From positions 1,969,501 through 1,987,000 of the forward strand of contig CM022667.1 in the NCBI GenBank assembly GCA_012295275.1: a DNA stretch of 17,500 bases. The letters are read 5' to 3'. The position numbers and the translations under genes were made by a program. Positions within the stretch are counted from its first letter, which is position 1, and every line of letters starts with the position of its first letter. Below the pieces are notes generated by a model. It did not search any database, had not been told where the DNA came from, and saw only the letters and a list, made by a program, of their open reading frames with translations. This DNA is from Chrysomallon squamiferum (taxonomy: Eukaryota; Mollusca; Gastropoda; Neomphalida; Peltospiridae). Below, in pieces: positions 1 to 9,024 of the stretch.

Positions 1-509
1 TATTATTATTAGTAGTAGTAGCAACAGTAGCAATAATAATAGTAGTAGTGATAGTAGTGGTGGTGTTACTAGTAGTATAGTCGTAGTCGTAGTAGTGGTA
101 GTAATATCGTTACTGCTACAAGTTGTTGTTGTTCATCTAGAGTATTTCTGACAGATTCAACTGTGTCATTAACTACGCGGCCCAGTGAATAATATTAATA
201 CTTAGATAAAGTTAATACTCTCATTTAGATCAACTGAGAACATTTTAGACGTGAAATTTGATAATACGCGAGTGAACTCGATATCTGAACGAAACACTCA
301 TAAATAACGTCTTTATTCGCAATCAGATTTAAAATGATTAATATGTAAATTAATATATATATATATATATATATCACACGTTTTAAACTTTTAATAATAC
401 AGTAAGTGAGTTTAAAATATTAACGGGTTGCAGATCAGACGTTTTGGAATTACAGTTCATTAAAAAGTCAACAAACTGTACATATGTTTTATTATTGGTG
501 TGGACTGAT

Positions 510-512
<3 letters not shown>

Positions 513-597
<85 letters not shown>
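513..597. repeat. (TC)n microsatellite, about 42 uninterrupted units
   Basis: A pure TC/CT dinucleotide tract of about 85 bp that passes directly into a GT-rich region (598-690). One strand is all pyrimidine, so it is a mirror repeat able to form triplex (H-DNA) structures. It is the reverse-complement counterpart of the (GA)n arrays near 7.8 kb and 14.6 kb. Confidence 0.97.
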
Positions 598-601
<4 letters not shown>

Positions 602-1289
602 TTGTGTGTATGTGTGTTGCTACGTGTATGAATTTATATATTCATGTATATTTGTATGTGTATGTGTGTTTGTGTGTGTGTGTGTGCGTGTGCGTAAGTA
701 GGTATGTATGTATGGTTTTGGTTTTCTGAGAATAATCTGTTGTTCATGTGTATTTGTGTGTTATACGTGTGTTACAGCTATAGTTGTATTTACAGTGGTT
801 AACGACAGTCCGATAGTAAAACACTGACGACAGTGATAAAGCTCTAATATTAATTATAAATGTCTAACATACATTGTTCTTACTGATTTTTTCTTATTAT
901 TATTTACTGATTTGTTTTAAATTTAAACGAAACTATGACATATTACTACTACTGCTAACATTAATACTACTACTATTACTAGTACTTCTAATAATAATAA
1001 CTAATAATGATAATATGCAATATTGTATTGTACAATATTATTCTGTACTGTACTGTACCGTAACATAGCAATGCAATAAACATAACTATATTACATAATA
1101 TATCATACCATACATACCGTATCCCACTGTGATACTAGAAAATACCATACGTACCAGGCCATTAAGCTACCACAACTACTGCGACAACCACTACTACCGC
1201 TGTTCTTTCTATATGAATAATAAGGCTAATGACGACAACGACAACGACAACGATGGTATATTAATTATTATTGTTGTGGTAATAACTGA

Positions 1290-1316
1290 TAAATAAATAA
1301 ATAAATAAATAAATAA
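1290..1316. repeat. (AAAT)n microsatellite
   Basis: About six to seven copies of AAAT directly upstream of the exon that starts at 1362. It is the first of several AAAT/ATTT tracts in the window (also about 2148-2195, 2400-2432, 3060-3083 and 8735-8755). Confidence 0.9.
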
Positions 1317-1344
1317 GGCTGAAGATTTACCAAAATATGAACTA

Positions 1345-1382
1345 TGACGTCATAATTTCAGGAAGTGACGTCAACTGACGTT
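1345..1382. promoter_or_regulatory. Cluster of CRE-like palindromes (TGACGTCA twice plus TGACGTT)
   Basis: The perfect 8-bp palindrome TGACGTCA occurs at 1345-1352 and 1366-1373, and a half-site variant TGACGTT follows at 1376-1382. The consensus CRE bound by CREB/ATF bZIP factors is exactly TGACGTCA. Spacing is 21 bp and then 10 bp, about two turns and one turn of the helix. The cluster straddles the splice acceptor and the first codons of a TRPC-like exon, so the second and third sites also encode protein. Whether they bind anything is unknown. Confidence 0.4.
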
Positions 1383-1511
1383 CAGAATGGTGACAGACGG
1401 GATATGAACGGACCAGGGATTCAGCACTTCAGAGAAAGAATGGCCACAACCAATGGCTTCGTCCGCAATGATTCCGACCCCACTTTATTCAGTGACAAAC
1501 TCACGTACAAG
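1362..1511 (+). CDS. TRPC-like: TRPC-like channel, internal exon: cytoplasmic linker before the CIRB helix (partial gene)
   Basis: This is the first of three joined exons of a canonical transient receptor potential (TRPC) cation channel, a plasma-membrane Ca2+/Na+ channel usually gated downstream of phospholipase C. The exon is 150 bp. The acceptor is TTTCAG ending at 1361 and the donor GT is at 1512. The frame enters in phase 0 (first codon GAA) and leaves in phase 0 after K. It encodes 50 residues, starting EVTSTDVQNGDRRD and ending FSDKLTYK. Most of it is a polar, variable linker of the kind found between the TRP box and the CIRB site. The closing LTYK joined to RVMKRIVKRY of the next exon matches the family pattern Y-x-x-V-M-x-x-[LIV]-V-K-R-Y. 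The membrane domain must be encoded upstream of the window. The call rests mainly on the next two exons; this exon alone is poorly diagnostic. Confidence 0.75.
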
Positions 1512-1882
1512 GTATTTTGGTGTGCGTGTGCGTGTGCGTGCATTTATTTGTATGGATCAGGAAAATATATTACGTATTCTCCGAGTATATTACGTCAAAC
1601 GGAAGCACGCAAACACACACACACACACGCATTATATGAACATTTATAATTATATTCACACAAACATACATACGTAAACATATATAATTATATTCACACA
1701 CACACACACACGCATACATAAACGTATATAATTATATCTACACACACACACATGCACACACACATACACACGCACACACACATTTATTACAAGATATGCG
1801 AGAAGATTTTCCGAAATAAACTAATACTGTATTTAAAAAATGTATATGTATATATAAATAAATAATTGTTTTAATTTTTCAG
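1512..1882 (+). other. Intron (371 bp) of the TRPC-like gene
   Basis: A GT...AG, phase-0 intron. It opens with a (TGCGTG)n run about 8 bp after the donor (about 1520-1541). It later carries CA-rich tracts (about 1612-1630, 1696-1712 and 1740-1782) that can pair with that run. A 38-44 bp unit reading TATAATTATATTCACACA is repeated about three times from 1640 to 1765. The end has a T-rich polypyrimidine stretch (TTTTAATTTTTCAG) before the exon. Confidence 0.75.
1640..1765. repeat. Three tandem copies of a 38-44 bp AT/CA-rich unit
   Basis: The motif TATAATTATATTCACACA, or close variants, recurs at about 1645, 1682 and 1726. Each copy is followed by a CA run of different length and a CATACATA-like spacer. 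The length differences come from the CA portion. It lies within intron 1 of the channel gene. Confidence 0.75.
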
Positions 1883-1949
1883 AGAGTTATGAAAAGGATC
1901 GTGAAAAGATATATCTTTGACACACAACGCGAAACGGACAGCTCAGAAG
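1883..1949 (+). CDS. TRPC-like: TRPC-like channel, micro-exon encoding the CIRB (calmodulin/IP3R-binding) helix
   Basis: A 67-bp exon with acceptor AG at 1881-1882 after a T-rich tract and donor GT at 1950-1951. It enters in phase 0 and leaves in phase 1, the last G forming a split glycine codon with the next exon. It encodes 22 residues beginning RVMKRIVKRYIFDTQRE and ending TDSSE. Vertebrate TRPC channels have a related segment of the form E-V-M-R-N-L-V-K-R-Y-V, the calmodulin/IP3-receptor-binding (CIRB) site that links the channel to Ca2+ feedback and store signalling. The spacing of basic and hydrophobic residues (R, V, M, K, R, I, V, K, R, Y) suits an amphipathic calmodulin-binding helix. 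Only the reading frame and splice signals are seen directly. Binding is inferred from the family. Confidence 0.85.
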
Positions 1950-2147
1950 GTATAACCTTGAACGTATTTATTTTATTTGCTGTCATCTTCAATAAGGTGA
2001 CAGTAAATTTTAAGCTTCAGTTTTGTTATTTTTCTTCTTCTGTTGTTACGCCTTAGACAGTCGTAGAACGGACGAAAAATGTATCTGCGTTTCACATGTT
2101 CTTTTCGTTATTATTTTAAAAAGTATTTTTGTGTTTGTAATTTTTCC

Positions 2148-2148
2148 T

Positions 2149-2195
<47 letters not shown>

Positions 2196-2248
2196 TTTTT
2201 TTTTTTTATTTATTTATTACTGTGATGCCCAACCAAAATTAGTAAATA

Positions 2249-2275
<27 letters not shown>
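2148..2275. repeat. (ATTT)n followed by poly(T)27
   Basis: About twelve copies of TTTA (2148-2195) continue into a mixed T/ATTT stretch. After a short unique segment there is a run of 27 T (2249-2275) that abuts an A-rich region directly. It can pair with the AAAT tracts downstream in the same intron. Confidence 0.95.
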
Positions 2276-2282
<7 letters not shown>

Positions 2283-2317
2283 TTCGGGGAAAAAAATACA
2301 CATACAAAAAAATAATT

Positions 2318-2350
<33 letters not shown>

Positions 2351-2399
2351 CAAATTTAAATAAAAACAACTTCAACAACAATAATAAAATAATAATAAA

Positions 2400-2432
2400 T
2401 AAGTAAATAAATAAATAAATAAATAAATAAAT
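2400..2432. repeat. (AAAT)n microsatellite within an A-rich tract
   Basis: A run of AAAT repeats. Together with AAAT copies near 2328-2350 it is complementary to the (ATTT)n array 200-250 bp upstream. Confidence 0.9.
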
Positions 2433-2896
2433 AGTAAAAAGGACGTAAAAAAATAGAAAAAAAGTTTAACAAAAGAATCAAAAACGAATAGAATTAGTAA
2501 ACTTAAACAAGTATCGACTGACAGTGAAGGTGTTGTTGAAGTAATAATGTCTACGAATTAATTACCTGTGTGTAAAAAACGACGCATAAGAGCGATAGAT
2601 ACGCTGTAATTGACTTAGTTAAGTCTTTACACACATCTAATTATTTTCATTTTGATATTGATTAAATTTTCTTACTATGATTTGAAAATTAAATTTAACA
2701 CGTGCTGTTATCTGTGTGTAAAGTTGTAAAAAAATTTGTCAGCTTTATACAGGTGTGAATGTGCGTATTTCTGAGATATATATACGTATGTTTGATATAC
2801 AATTGATACATTGAAACAGAAAATAATTATAATAAAATTAATATATTTTAAATTCTGAGATAAAGATCCATATATCCAAATTATGATAACAGACTG

Positions 2897-2959
2897 AAAA
2901 AAAAAAAAAAAAAAAAATAAAATAAAAAAGAAAGAAAGAAAAAAAAAAAAATAATAATT

Positions 2960-3047
<88 letters not shown>

Positions 3048-3083
3048 TAATAATAATAAGTAAATAAATAAATAAATAAATAA
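2897..3083. repeat. Poly(A), (AAT)n of about 28 units, then (AAAT)n
   Basis: A compound low-complexity block. It has poly(A) at 2897-2917, an A-rich patch with AAAG repeats (about 2918-2951), a near-perfect trinucleotide AAT array (2961-3045), further AAT units to 3059, and AAAT repeats to 3083. It lies inside intron 2 of the channel gene, about 200 bp before the terminal exon. Confidence 0.95.
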
Positions 3084-3283
3084 AAGATAGAAGAACAATA
3101 AAAAATCTTGAAGAATTTATTTCATAATGCAGCATTTACACTCCCACTGTTCACTATCTGATGATAATTACGTTGACTCCTTTTTTCACATACGTATATA
3201 TATATTTTTTAATTTCTATTACGCACGCCACACGCGTATACTTTTAACCCCAGTTCAAACGTCATTCCTAACATCTTTTCCAG

Positions 3284-3876
3284 GAGACTTCGACGAGCTG
3301 AAGCAGGACATTTCCAGCTTTCGTTACGAGATGCTGAACCACCTGAACCAGAGACAGAGGCAGTCGGATCAGAACACGGAGTTGCTCTCAAAGATCTCCC
3401 AGCGGCTGGACTCCCTGTCGCGACAGCAGGAACTCATCGCCAAGCATCTGCACTGCTCCGAGCGAGCCTCGTCTTCCAGGCTGGCCATAGAGGGCGCTTC
3501 CAGAGACGTCACGGTCCAGTGCCCAGACGACGACAGTGCCCAGAACGAAGAGCAGACGGCGGATCCTTCGTCGACGAGTCGGCTGCGTAACCGGGCGGTC
3601 GGGAAGCTTCGGATAATTCCGGAGGAGACGAGAGGAGACGGCAGAGAGGGCGTGGCGAGAGAGGGCGCCACGGGGGCTGACTGGGGGGATTTGCGCGAGA
3701 CGGAAGACGACGACGACGGTGTTCCGGCGACGGAAGAAGATGTTGAAGGGAAAAGCGACGATCGTCTCCCTTTCGTGGACGCTCTTGAAGTGGAGGTGAA
3801 GGTCGAGAGCGCGGGGCCGGCTCCTCTGGCTCCTCTGGTTCCTCTGGCTCCTGGCGACATGGAGGAGCGTCTCTGA
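3284..3876 (+). CDS. TRPC-like: TRPC-like channel, terminal coding exon: coiled coil and acidic C-terminal tail
   Basis: The acceptor TCTTTTCCAG ends at 3283 and the stop TGA is at 3874-3876. The first two bases complete the split glycine codon, giving SSEGDFDELKQDISSFRYE across the junction. The ELKQDISSFR block is a hallmark of TRPC proteins, where it starts the C-terminal helix and tetramerising coiled coil. The next segment (LLSKISQRLDSLSRQQELIA, roughly exon residues 33-52) continues heptad-like spacing. After that, about 140 residues are low-complexity: serine-rich, then acidic (EDDDDGVPATEEDVEG), then an APLAPLVPLAP proline repeat. The chain ends in GDMEERL. The exon is far richer in G+C than everything around it. 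Family membership is secure, but the tail beyond the coiled coil has no relative I recognise. The last residues fit a class III PDZ ligand ([DE]-x-hydrophobic), an inference only. Confidence 0.9.
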
Positions 3877-4192
3877 CGAGAGGTCGGAAGCCTGTGAGTG
3901 AATGAGGAGGAGAGCTTGTGATTGAGGAGAGTCTGTGATGAGGTGAATTTTGTGTGACAGAGGAGAGCGTGTGGTATGGTGTGGTATGGTGAGAGAGAGA
4001 ACAAAAAATTAAAAATATATCTCGTATTAGGAGAGTTCGTTCTCAGGTGATTCCGTGATTCGGTTGAGTTTGTGTTGAGGGGAGTTTCTGATGAGGCGAG
4101 TCTGTGCTGAGGAGAGTTTCTGATGAGGTGAGTCTGCGAGGAGAGCCCACCATTTGTGATGCTGGACGTCAACCATTTTTTTTCTTAATAAA
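3877..4192 (+). other. Probable 3' UTR of the TRPC-like gene
   Basis: The sequence follows the TGA stop and runs to a canonical poly(A) signal AATAAA at 4187-4192. It consists largely of degenerate GAGGAGAGTCTGTGATGA-like units. A long reverse-strand open frame overlaps it but is a by-product of the same repeat. The true transcript end could lie further downstream, for example past another AATAAA at 5355-5360. Confidence 0.55.
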
Positions 4193-5060
4193 GAACACTG
4201 ACCATTTGCAATCAGGGAAAGTTATTGTTTCTTGGGTCCACTATTTGTGAAAGAGGAAAGCGACGGTTTGTAATGAAGAGATCTGATATTTGTAATGATG
4301 AGAATTTATGAATTCTAATAAGGAGAGCCAATCAGTTGTGATGATGAATTACGTTTATGGAGAGTATAATGTTAAAAAATGTTCAGGAAAAAATGTTCGC
4401 GTTTTCTAATGAGCAGTGTTTGGTTGTTTTATAATAAGGAGAGTATTTATTTGTGATGAGGAGAGCTGATATGTAATGATTAGGAGAGCTAACGATTATG
4501 TAACACGAGGTAAATTGTTTATTGAAATCGATCACGTTCAGGATAACTGATAATTTGTGATGAAATCAATCAGTCAATCGCTGTCTATATGGGTACGACA
4601 GTTCAGTGTATTTTATCAAAAAGGGTAAATGATGTTTTAGGAACCAAAAATGATCATATTTAATGATTTTTTTTTTTTTTATGATGAGAAGATCATCATG
4701 TGATGATATTTAATGAAGAAAGAGTCATCGTAATGATGACTTGTCTATCACTTTCAGTCAGAAAAACGGATCATCTACGGTGATGACTAATCAGTCATAC
4801 GTGATCAGGAGAGCAGATGATACGTGATGATTACAGACTGGGTATGATCAGGGAGATTCGATCGCACTAAATCAGAAGATTGGATCACTGATTTGTGTGA
4901 AGAAGTGATTCAGTGCTTTGAAAGGAGGAATTTAACTGATGTGAAATCAGGAGTCAGTGATTTGAAATCGTGAGAATTAACGATTTGAAGAAATTTGGAG
5001 AGTTAGCGACGTGATGAAATAAGGAAAGACAGTGATTTGAAATCAGGAGAAATGATCATT
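3890..5060. repeat. Degenerate minisatellite-like region, GGAGAG...TGTGATGA motif
   Basis: The words GGAGAG and GTGATGA, or one-base variants, recur dozens of times from just after the stop codon to about 5060. They are clearest at 3905-4150 (GAGGAGAGTCTGTGATGA, AGGAGAGTTTCTGATGAG) and increasingly diverged after 4300 (AAGGAGAG, GATCAGGAGAGCAGATGA, GAAATCAGGAG). Spacing varies from about 15 to 35 bp, so this is an old, decayed tandem array rather than a fresh satellite. It ends near a run of 28 A (5091-5118). Confidence 0.65.
4187..4192 (+). promoter_or_regulatory. Candidate polyadenylation signal AATAAA
   Basis: The perfect hexamer lies 311 bp after the channel stop codon and is followed within 30-60 bp by T- and GT-containing sequence. 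It is the first AATAAA after the stop on the + strand. Confidence 0.5.
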
Positions 5061-5086
5061 TGTCATGTGTTTTTTTGTATGTCTTT

Positions 5087-5090
<4 letters not shown>

Positions 5091-5118
<28 letters not shown>
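5091..5118. repeat. Poly(A) tract of 28
   Basis: An uninterrupted A run at the end of the degenerate GGAGAG/GTGATGA region. It could be a slippage-expanded microsatellite or the tail of an old retroposed copy. No target-site duplication is obvious. Confidence 0.95.
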
Positions 5119-5119
<1 letters not shown>

Positions 5120-6041
5120 TGCCTGCTTTTTGAAAACTCAAGTTTGTTATGCAAAACTTGTATGAACTAAAGTTGTGATTTGACACTGGAACAACAGAAC
5201 ATACTCTTTAACAACTCTTTCCCTATTGTTAAGTATATTTCCGTTTGCTGATGCTGTCAATGCATAAAGTAGATTTCTGATTAATGCTAAATCTTCACTG
5301 AATCTTTTTAAACAAATTTAAAAAAGGATAATGCGGATTTCTTTTATGATTGGTAATAAATGCAACGTTGATTTCCGAGTTTCGATAATTCATTCATAAC
5401 TACCAAAATGTAAAAAATTATTTTATTCATGCTAGGAAAACAAATTAGCTGATTTCATTTCTTACAGGTTAATGCAGCCATATTTCATTATTTTGTGTCT
5501 GGTAAAGCTTTGCTGACTGTACTAAAATATAAAATAGGTTCTCTTTATTATATTTGATCATTTAAAATGGATTAAAATAAGTTTGATATTCGTAGCATTC
5601 GCGTTAAATAATAAAAAAAAAATCATTTCCAAAAAGAAATCAAATACTTTTATATTTTATCTTTATGTCTTTTCACATCTTCTTCACCTGCTTTCCTTTA
5701 TTTCTTTCTTTCTTTGTTTCTTTTTTCTTTCCAAATATTCTTACGTTTATTAAAATGTCGATAAAAAAAAAACATGTATAAATTAAACAAATGAAATTGA
5801 TGTGCTGTGTTCTTTTTTTTTTTTTCTTCTTTTTTTTTTTTTTTCTATGACGTAGAGCACTGCTGTTTCATCAGATGGTTTATTTTTTTTATTAAAAAAT
5901 TTGACACGAGATAAACTCGAAAATCGAGCAAAGCAACAAGACACTCTCAAAACCAATAAGCTGTCGGATTAACGAACAAAAATCAGTAAAAGTCACAGCT
6001 CTTAGAAAATAATTAAAGACAAACAGGTATTGAATTAATAT

Positions 6042-6072
<31 letters not shown>

Positions 6073-6225
6073 GATGGAGAATTTAAAGGTTGCTTGTTGT
6101 GTACGAGTTGAAGTGGCTGGCTGAACAGAAGTGATGTACAAAACCCACGCTGTAGTTTAAACAAGACTGAATAATGACTATAACACTAGCAAATTGCACG
6201 ATTCGGAATTACTGATATTTCACTC
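5119..6225. other. AT-rich DNA without a recognisable gene
   Basis: I see no exon, RNA gene or transposon remnant here. There are T-rich tracts (5811-5844), a CTTT-rich patch near 5697-5730 and a run of 29 T (6044-6072). An AATAAA at 5355-5360 could serve as a distal poly(A) signal for the channel gene. Confidence 0.6.
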
Positions 6226-6260
6226 AAATTGTCTGTCTCTCTGTCTCTCTGGTCCGTCCG

Positions 6261-6332
6261 TCCATCCGTCTATTTATTTATCTATATATCTATCTTTGTA
6301 TCTATCTATCCATGTGTGTGTATGAGTATATA

Positions 6333-6370
<38 letters not shown>
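6261..6370. repeat. TCTA/TCTG tetranucleotide microsatellite, left part
   Basis: TCTA, TCTG and TCCG repeats include a run of about seven GTCT units near 6332-6360. The same repeat resumes at 6703 after a 332-bp unrelated segment, which indicates an insertion into the array. Confidence 0.9.
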
Positions 6371-6702
6371 CTGGACCAATTATCCGCACTCCTTGGGGCC
6401 TGAGGCATTCTGAATATCTGGATTTTCCGGTTTTCTGGTACCAAGGCATCTAAATAAGTAAATAATTAGCAGTAAACATTTTAAAATTAAAAACATAAAG
6501 GAAATTGACGATACACAACTGTGGCGACTCGACACGTAAACAATGCGGCGAGTGAATGAACGCCACGCGGCTTGAAAGAGTAGTTCCGGCCTGGTGAGGG
6601 CAAGACCCGCGCGTGCGAACTATGAAAATAGCGTCGGGAAAAAACTTGCGGTTTTCTTGTCTTTCCGGATTTCCGGACGCCGGATAATTGCTCCGGTACC
6701 TG
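6371..6702. mobile_element. MITE-like non-autonomous DNA transposon inserted in a TCTA/TCTG microsatellite
   Basis: The segment differs sharply from its surroundings: it is G+C and CpG rich (for example CCGCGCGTGCG) within AT-rich simple repeats. Its ends carry inverted copies of CAATTATCCG (6377-6386) and CGGATAATTG (6681-6690), with weaker similarity out to the edges (CTGGACC versus the reverse complement of GGTACCTG). Further TTCCGG-rich words sit inside both ends. Dinucleotide TA flanks both sides (6369-6370 and 6703-6704), as expected for the Tc1/mariner/pogo superfamily, though TA is common in the host repeat. No transposase is encoded. Family assignment is inference; the nested position in the microsatellite is seen directly. 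Confidence 0.6.
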
Positions 6703-6788
6703 TATCTATCTCTGGGTCTGTCTATGTATCTATCTGTCTGTCTATCTCTCTATAGCTATATGTCTGCTTATTTATCTGTCTGTCTGTA
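6703..6788. repeat. TCTA/TCTG tetranucleotide microsatellite, right part
   Basis: TCTA, TCTG and TCTC units resume immediately after the MITE-like segment and end with a CTGTCTGTCTGT run. Confidence 0.85.

Positions 6789-8300
<1,512 letters not shown>

Positions 8301-8387
<87 letters not shown>
8301..8387. repeat. Compound (CA)n(TA)n microsatellite
   Basis: About 17 CA units pass without interruption into about 26 TA units. Alternating purine-pyrimidine DNA of this kind can adopt Z-DNA (CA part) and cruciform (TA part) conformations. Confidence 0.97.
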
Positions 8388-8390
<3 letters not shown>

Positions 8391-9002
8391 TTTGTCAAAG
8401 CACATATAGTTCCATCGCAAAAAACTATATTCTTGATCACTGCCCGAAAATACCGAAATTTCGTCGTTTTATCCACAGCAACAGAAGATATAATTATACA
8501 CATATGATACATACGTACATCTTACATGCATATATACATACATACATTTGATAGTAGAGTGTCCTGAAAGCAGTATGATACTCACACACACACACACACA
8601 CAGACAGACATACAAACACAGACACCTACGCACATATACACTTTAATTAACAAATTAATCAATCCATTTCCCCCATCAGAGATCAGTTACATAGCACAAC
8701 GTCATCTGGAAGAGATAAAAAAAAAAAAAAAAAATAAATAAATAAATAAATAAAATGACCGAAAGAAGCCAGGGAAAAAAAAAAAAAAAAAAAGTCTTCA
8801 CTAGTCTTGGTGTTAGTTAGCACCAGTGATTTTTGCGAAAGCTTACAGACATGCAGATATTGACCGCCAACTCGGAAGCAGTCTGATTCTCTGCATTTGC
8901 TCGCATTATAGGGCGTGTCCTCGCAATCTCGCCTGCTGTTATAGCTTTTAGATTTATCTGGTGTATTGTACGACAACAGATAACATCTAGAAAACAAATC
9001 TT
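8388..9002. other. Mixed stretch with small repeats; possible but unproven minus-strand exon
   Basis: It contains CATA/CA patches (8500-8602), poly(A)18 plus AAAT repeats (8717-8755) and poly(A)19 (8775-8793). The 8820-8990 part is of higher complexity. On the minus strand, positions 8986-8847 are flanked by TTTTCTAG and GTAAGC and are open in one frame (cysteine-containing, DCEDTPYNASKCRESDC). I cannot assign a family, and coding status is uncertain. Confidence 0.3.
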
Positions 9003-9024
9003 AAAAAAAAAAAAAAAAAAAAAA
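9003..9024. repeat. Poly(A) tract of 22
   Basis: An uninterrupted A run. On the minus strand it would be a polypyrimidine tract 17 bp upstream of a CTAG acceptor-like site. Confidence 0.95.

Larger units (their letters stand above)
1..1361 (+). other. Intronic or upstream DNA of the TRPC-like gene, repeat-rich, no exon seen
   Basis: No exon with acceptable splice sites and a coding frame is visible before the acceptor at 1360-1361. The stretch opens with an imperfect TTA/GTA/GTC trinucleotide region (1-137). It then has an (AT)n run (352-374), a pure (TC)n array (513-597), GT-rich DNA (598-720), further TAA/CTA triplets (about 940-1010) and an (AAAT)n run (about 1290-1316). Since the next exon is internal (splice acceptor, open phase-0 frame), this is most simply part of the intron that precedes it. 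The short open frames here are serine/leucine or cysteine/valine strings produced by the dinucleotide repeats and are not genes. Confidence 0.6.
1950..3283 (+). other. Intron (1334 bp) of the TRPC-like gene, dominated by A/T simple repeats
   Basis: A GT...AG, phase-1 intron between the CIRB exon and the terminal exon. Its contents in order are (ATTT)n at about 2148-2195, poly(T) of 27 at 2249-2275, A-rich and AAAT-rich DNA (2276-2460), ordinary AT-rich sequence (2460-2890), poly(A) (2897-2917), (AAT)n (2961-3045), AAAT repeats (3060-3083), then about 200 bp ending in CATCTTTTCCAG. An open frame runs through the last 150 bp into the exon, but the acceptor at 3282-3283 and the family alignment show that this upstream part is intron. 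The poly-tyrosine frame on the other strand is (AAT)n read in reverse. Confidence 0.8.

Noticed and set aside
444-729. Open frames of 81-85 codons over the (TC)n/GT tract
   Set aside because: Leu-Ser and Cys-Val strings are direct translation of dinucleotide repeats; no gene signature.
2838-3098. Minus-strand frame with a long poly-tyrosine run
   Set aside because: It is the (AAT)n and poly(A) block read in reverse.
3127-3283. 5' extension of the last channel exon's open frame to an ATG at 3127
   Set aside because: The TCTTTTCCAG acceptor at 3283, phase match to the exon ending at 1949, and TRPC alignment at GDFDELKQ show that this part is intron.
3369-4172. 267-codon open frame on the minus strand
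   Set aside because: It is antisense to the G+C-rich channel exon and the GGAGAG repeat; Ser/Thr/Pro-rich shadow composition and no homology recognised.
6229-6453. 74-codon + strand frame over TCTA/TCTG repeats
   Set aside because: Translation of the tetranucleotide repeat into the MITE edge.
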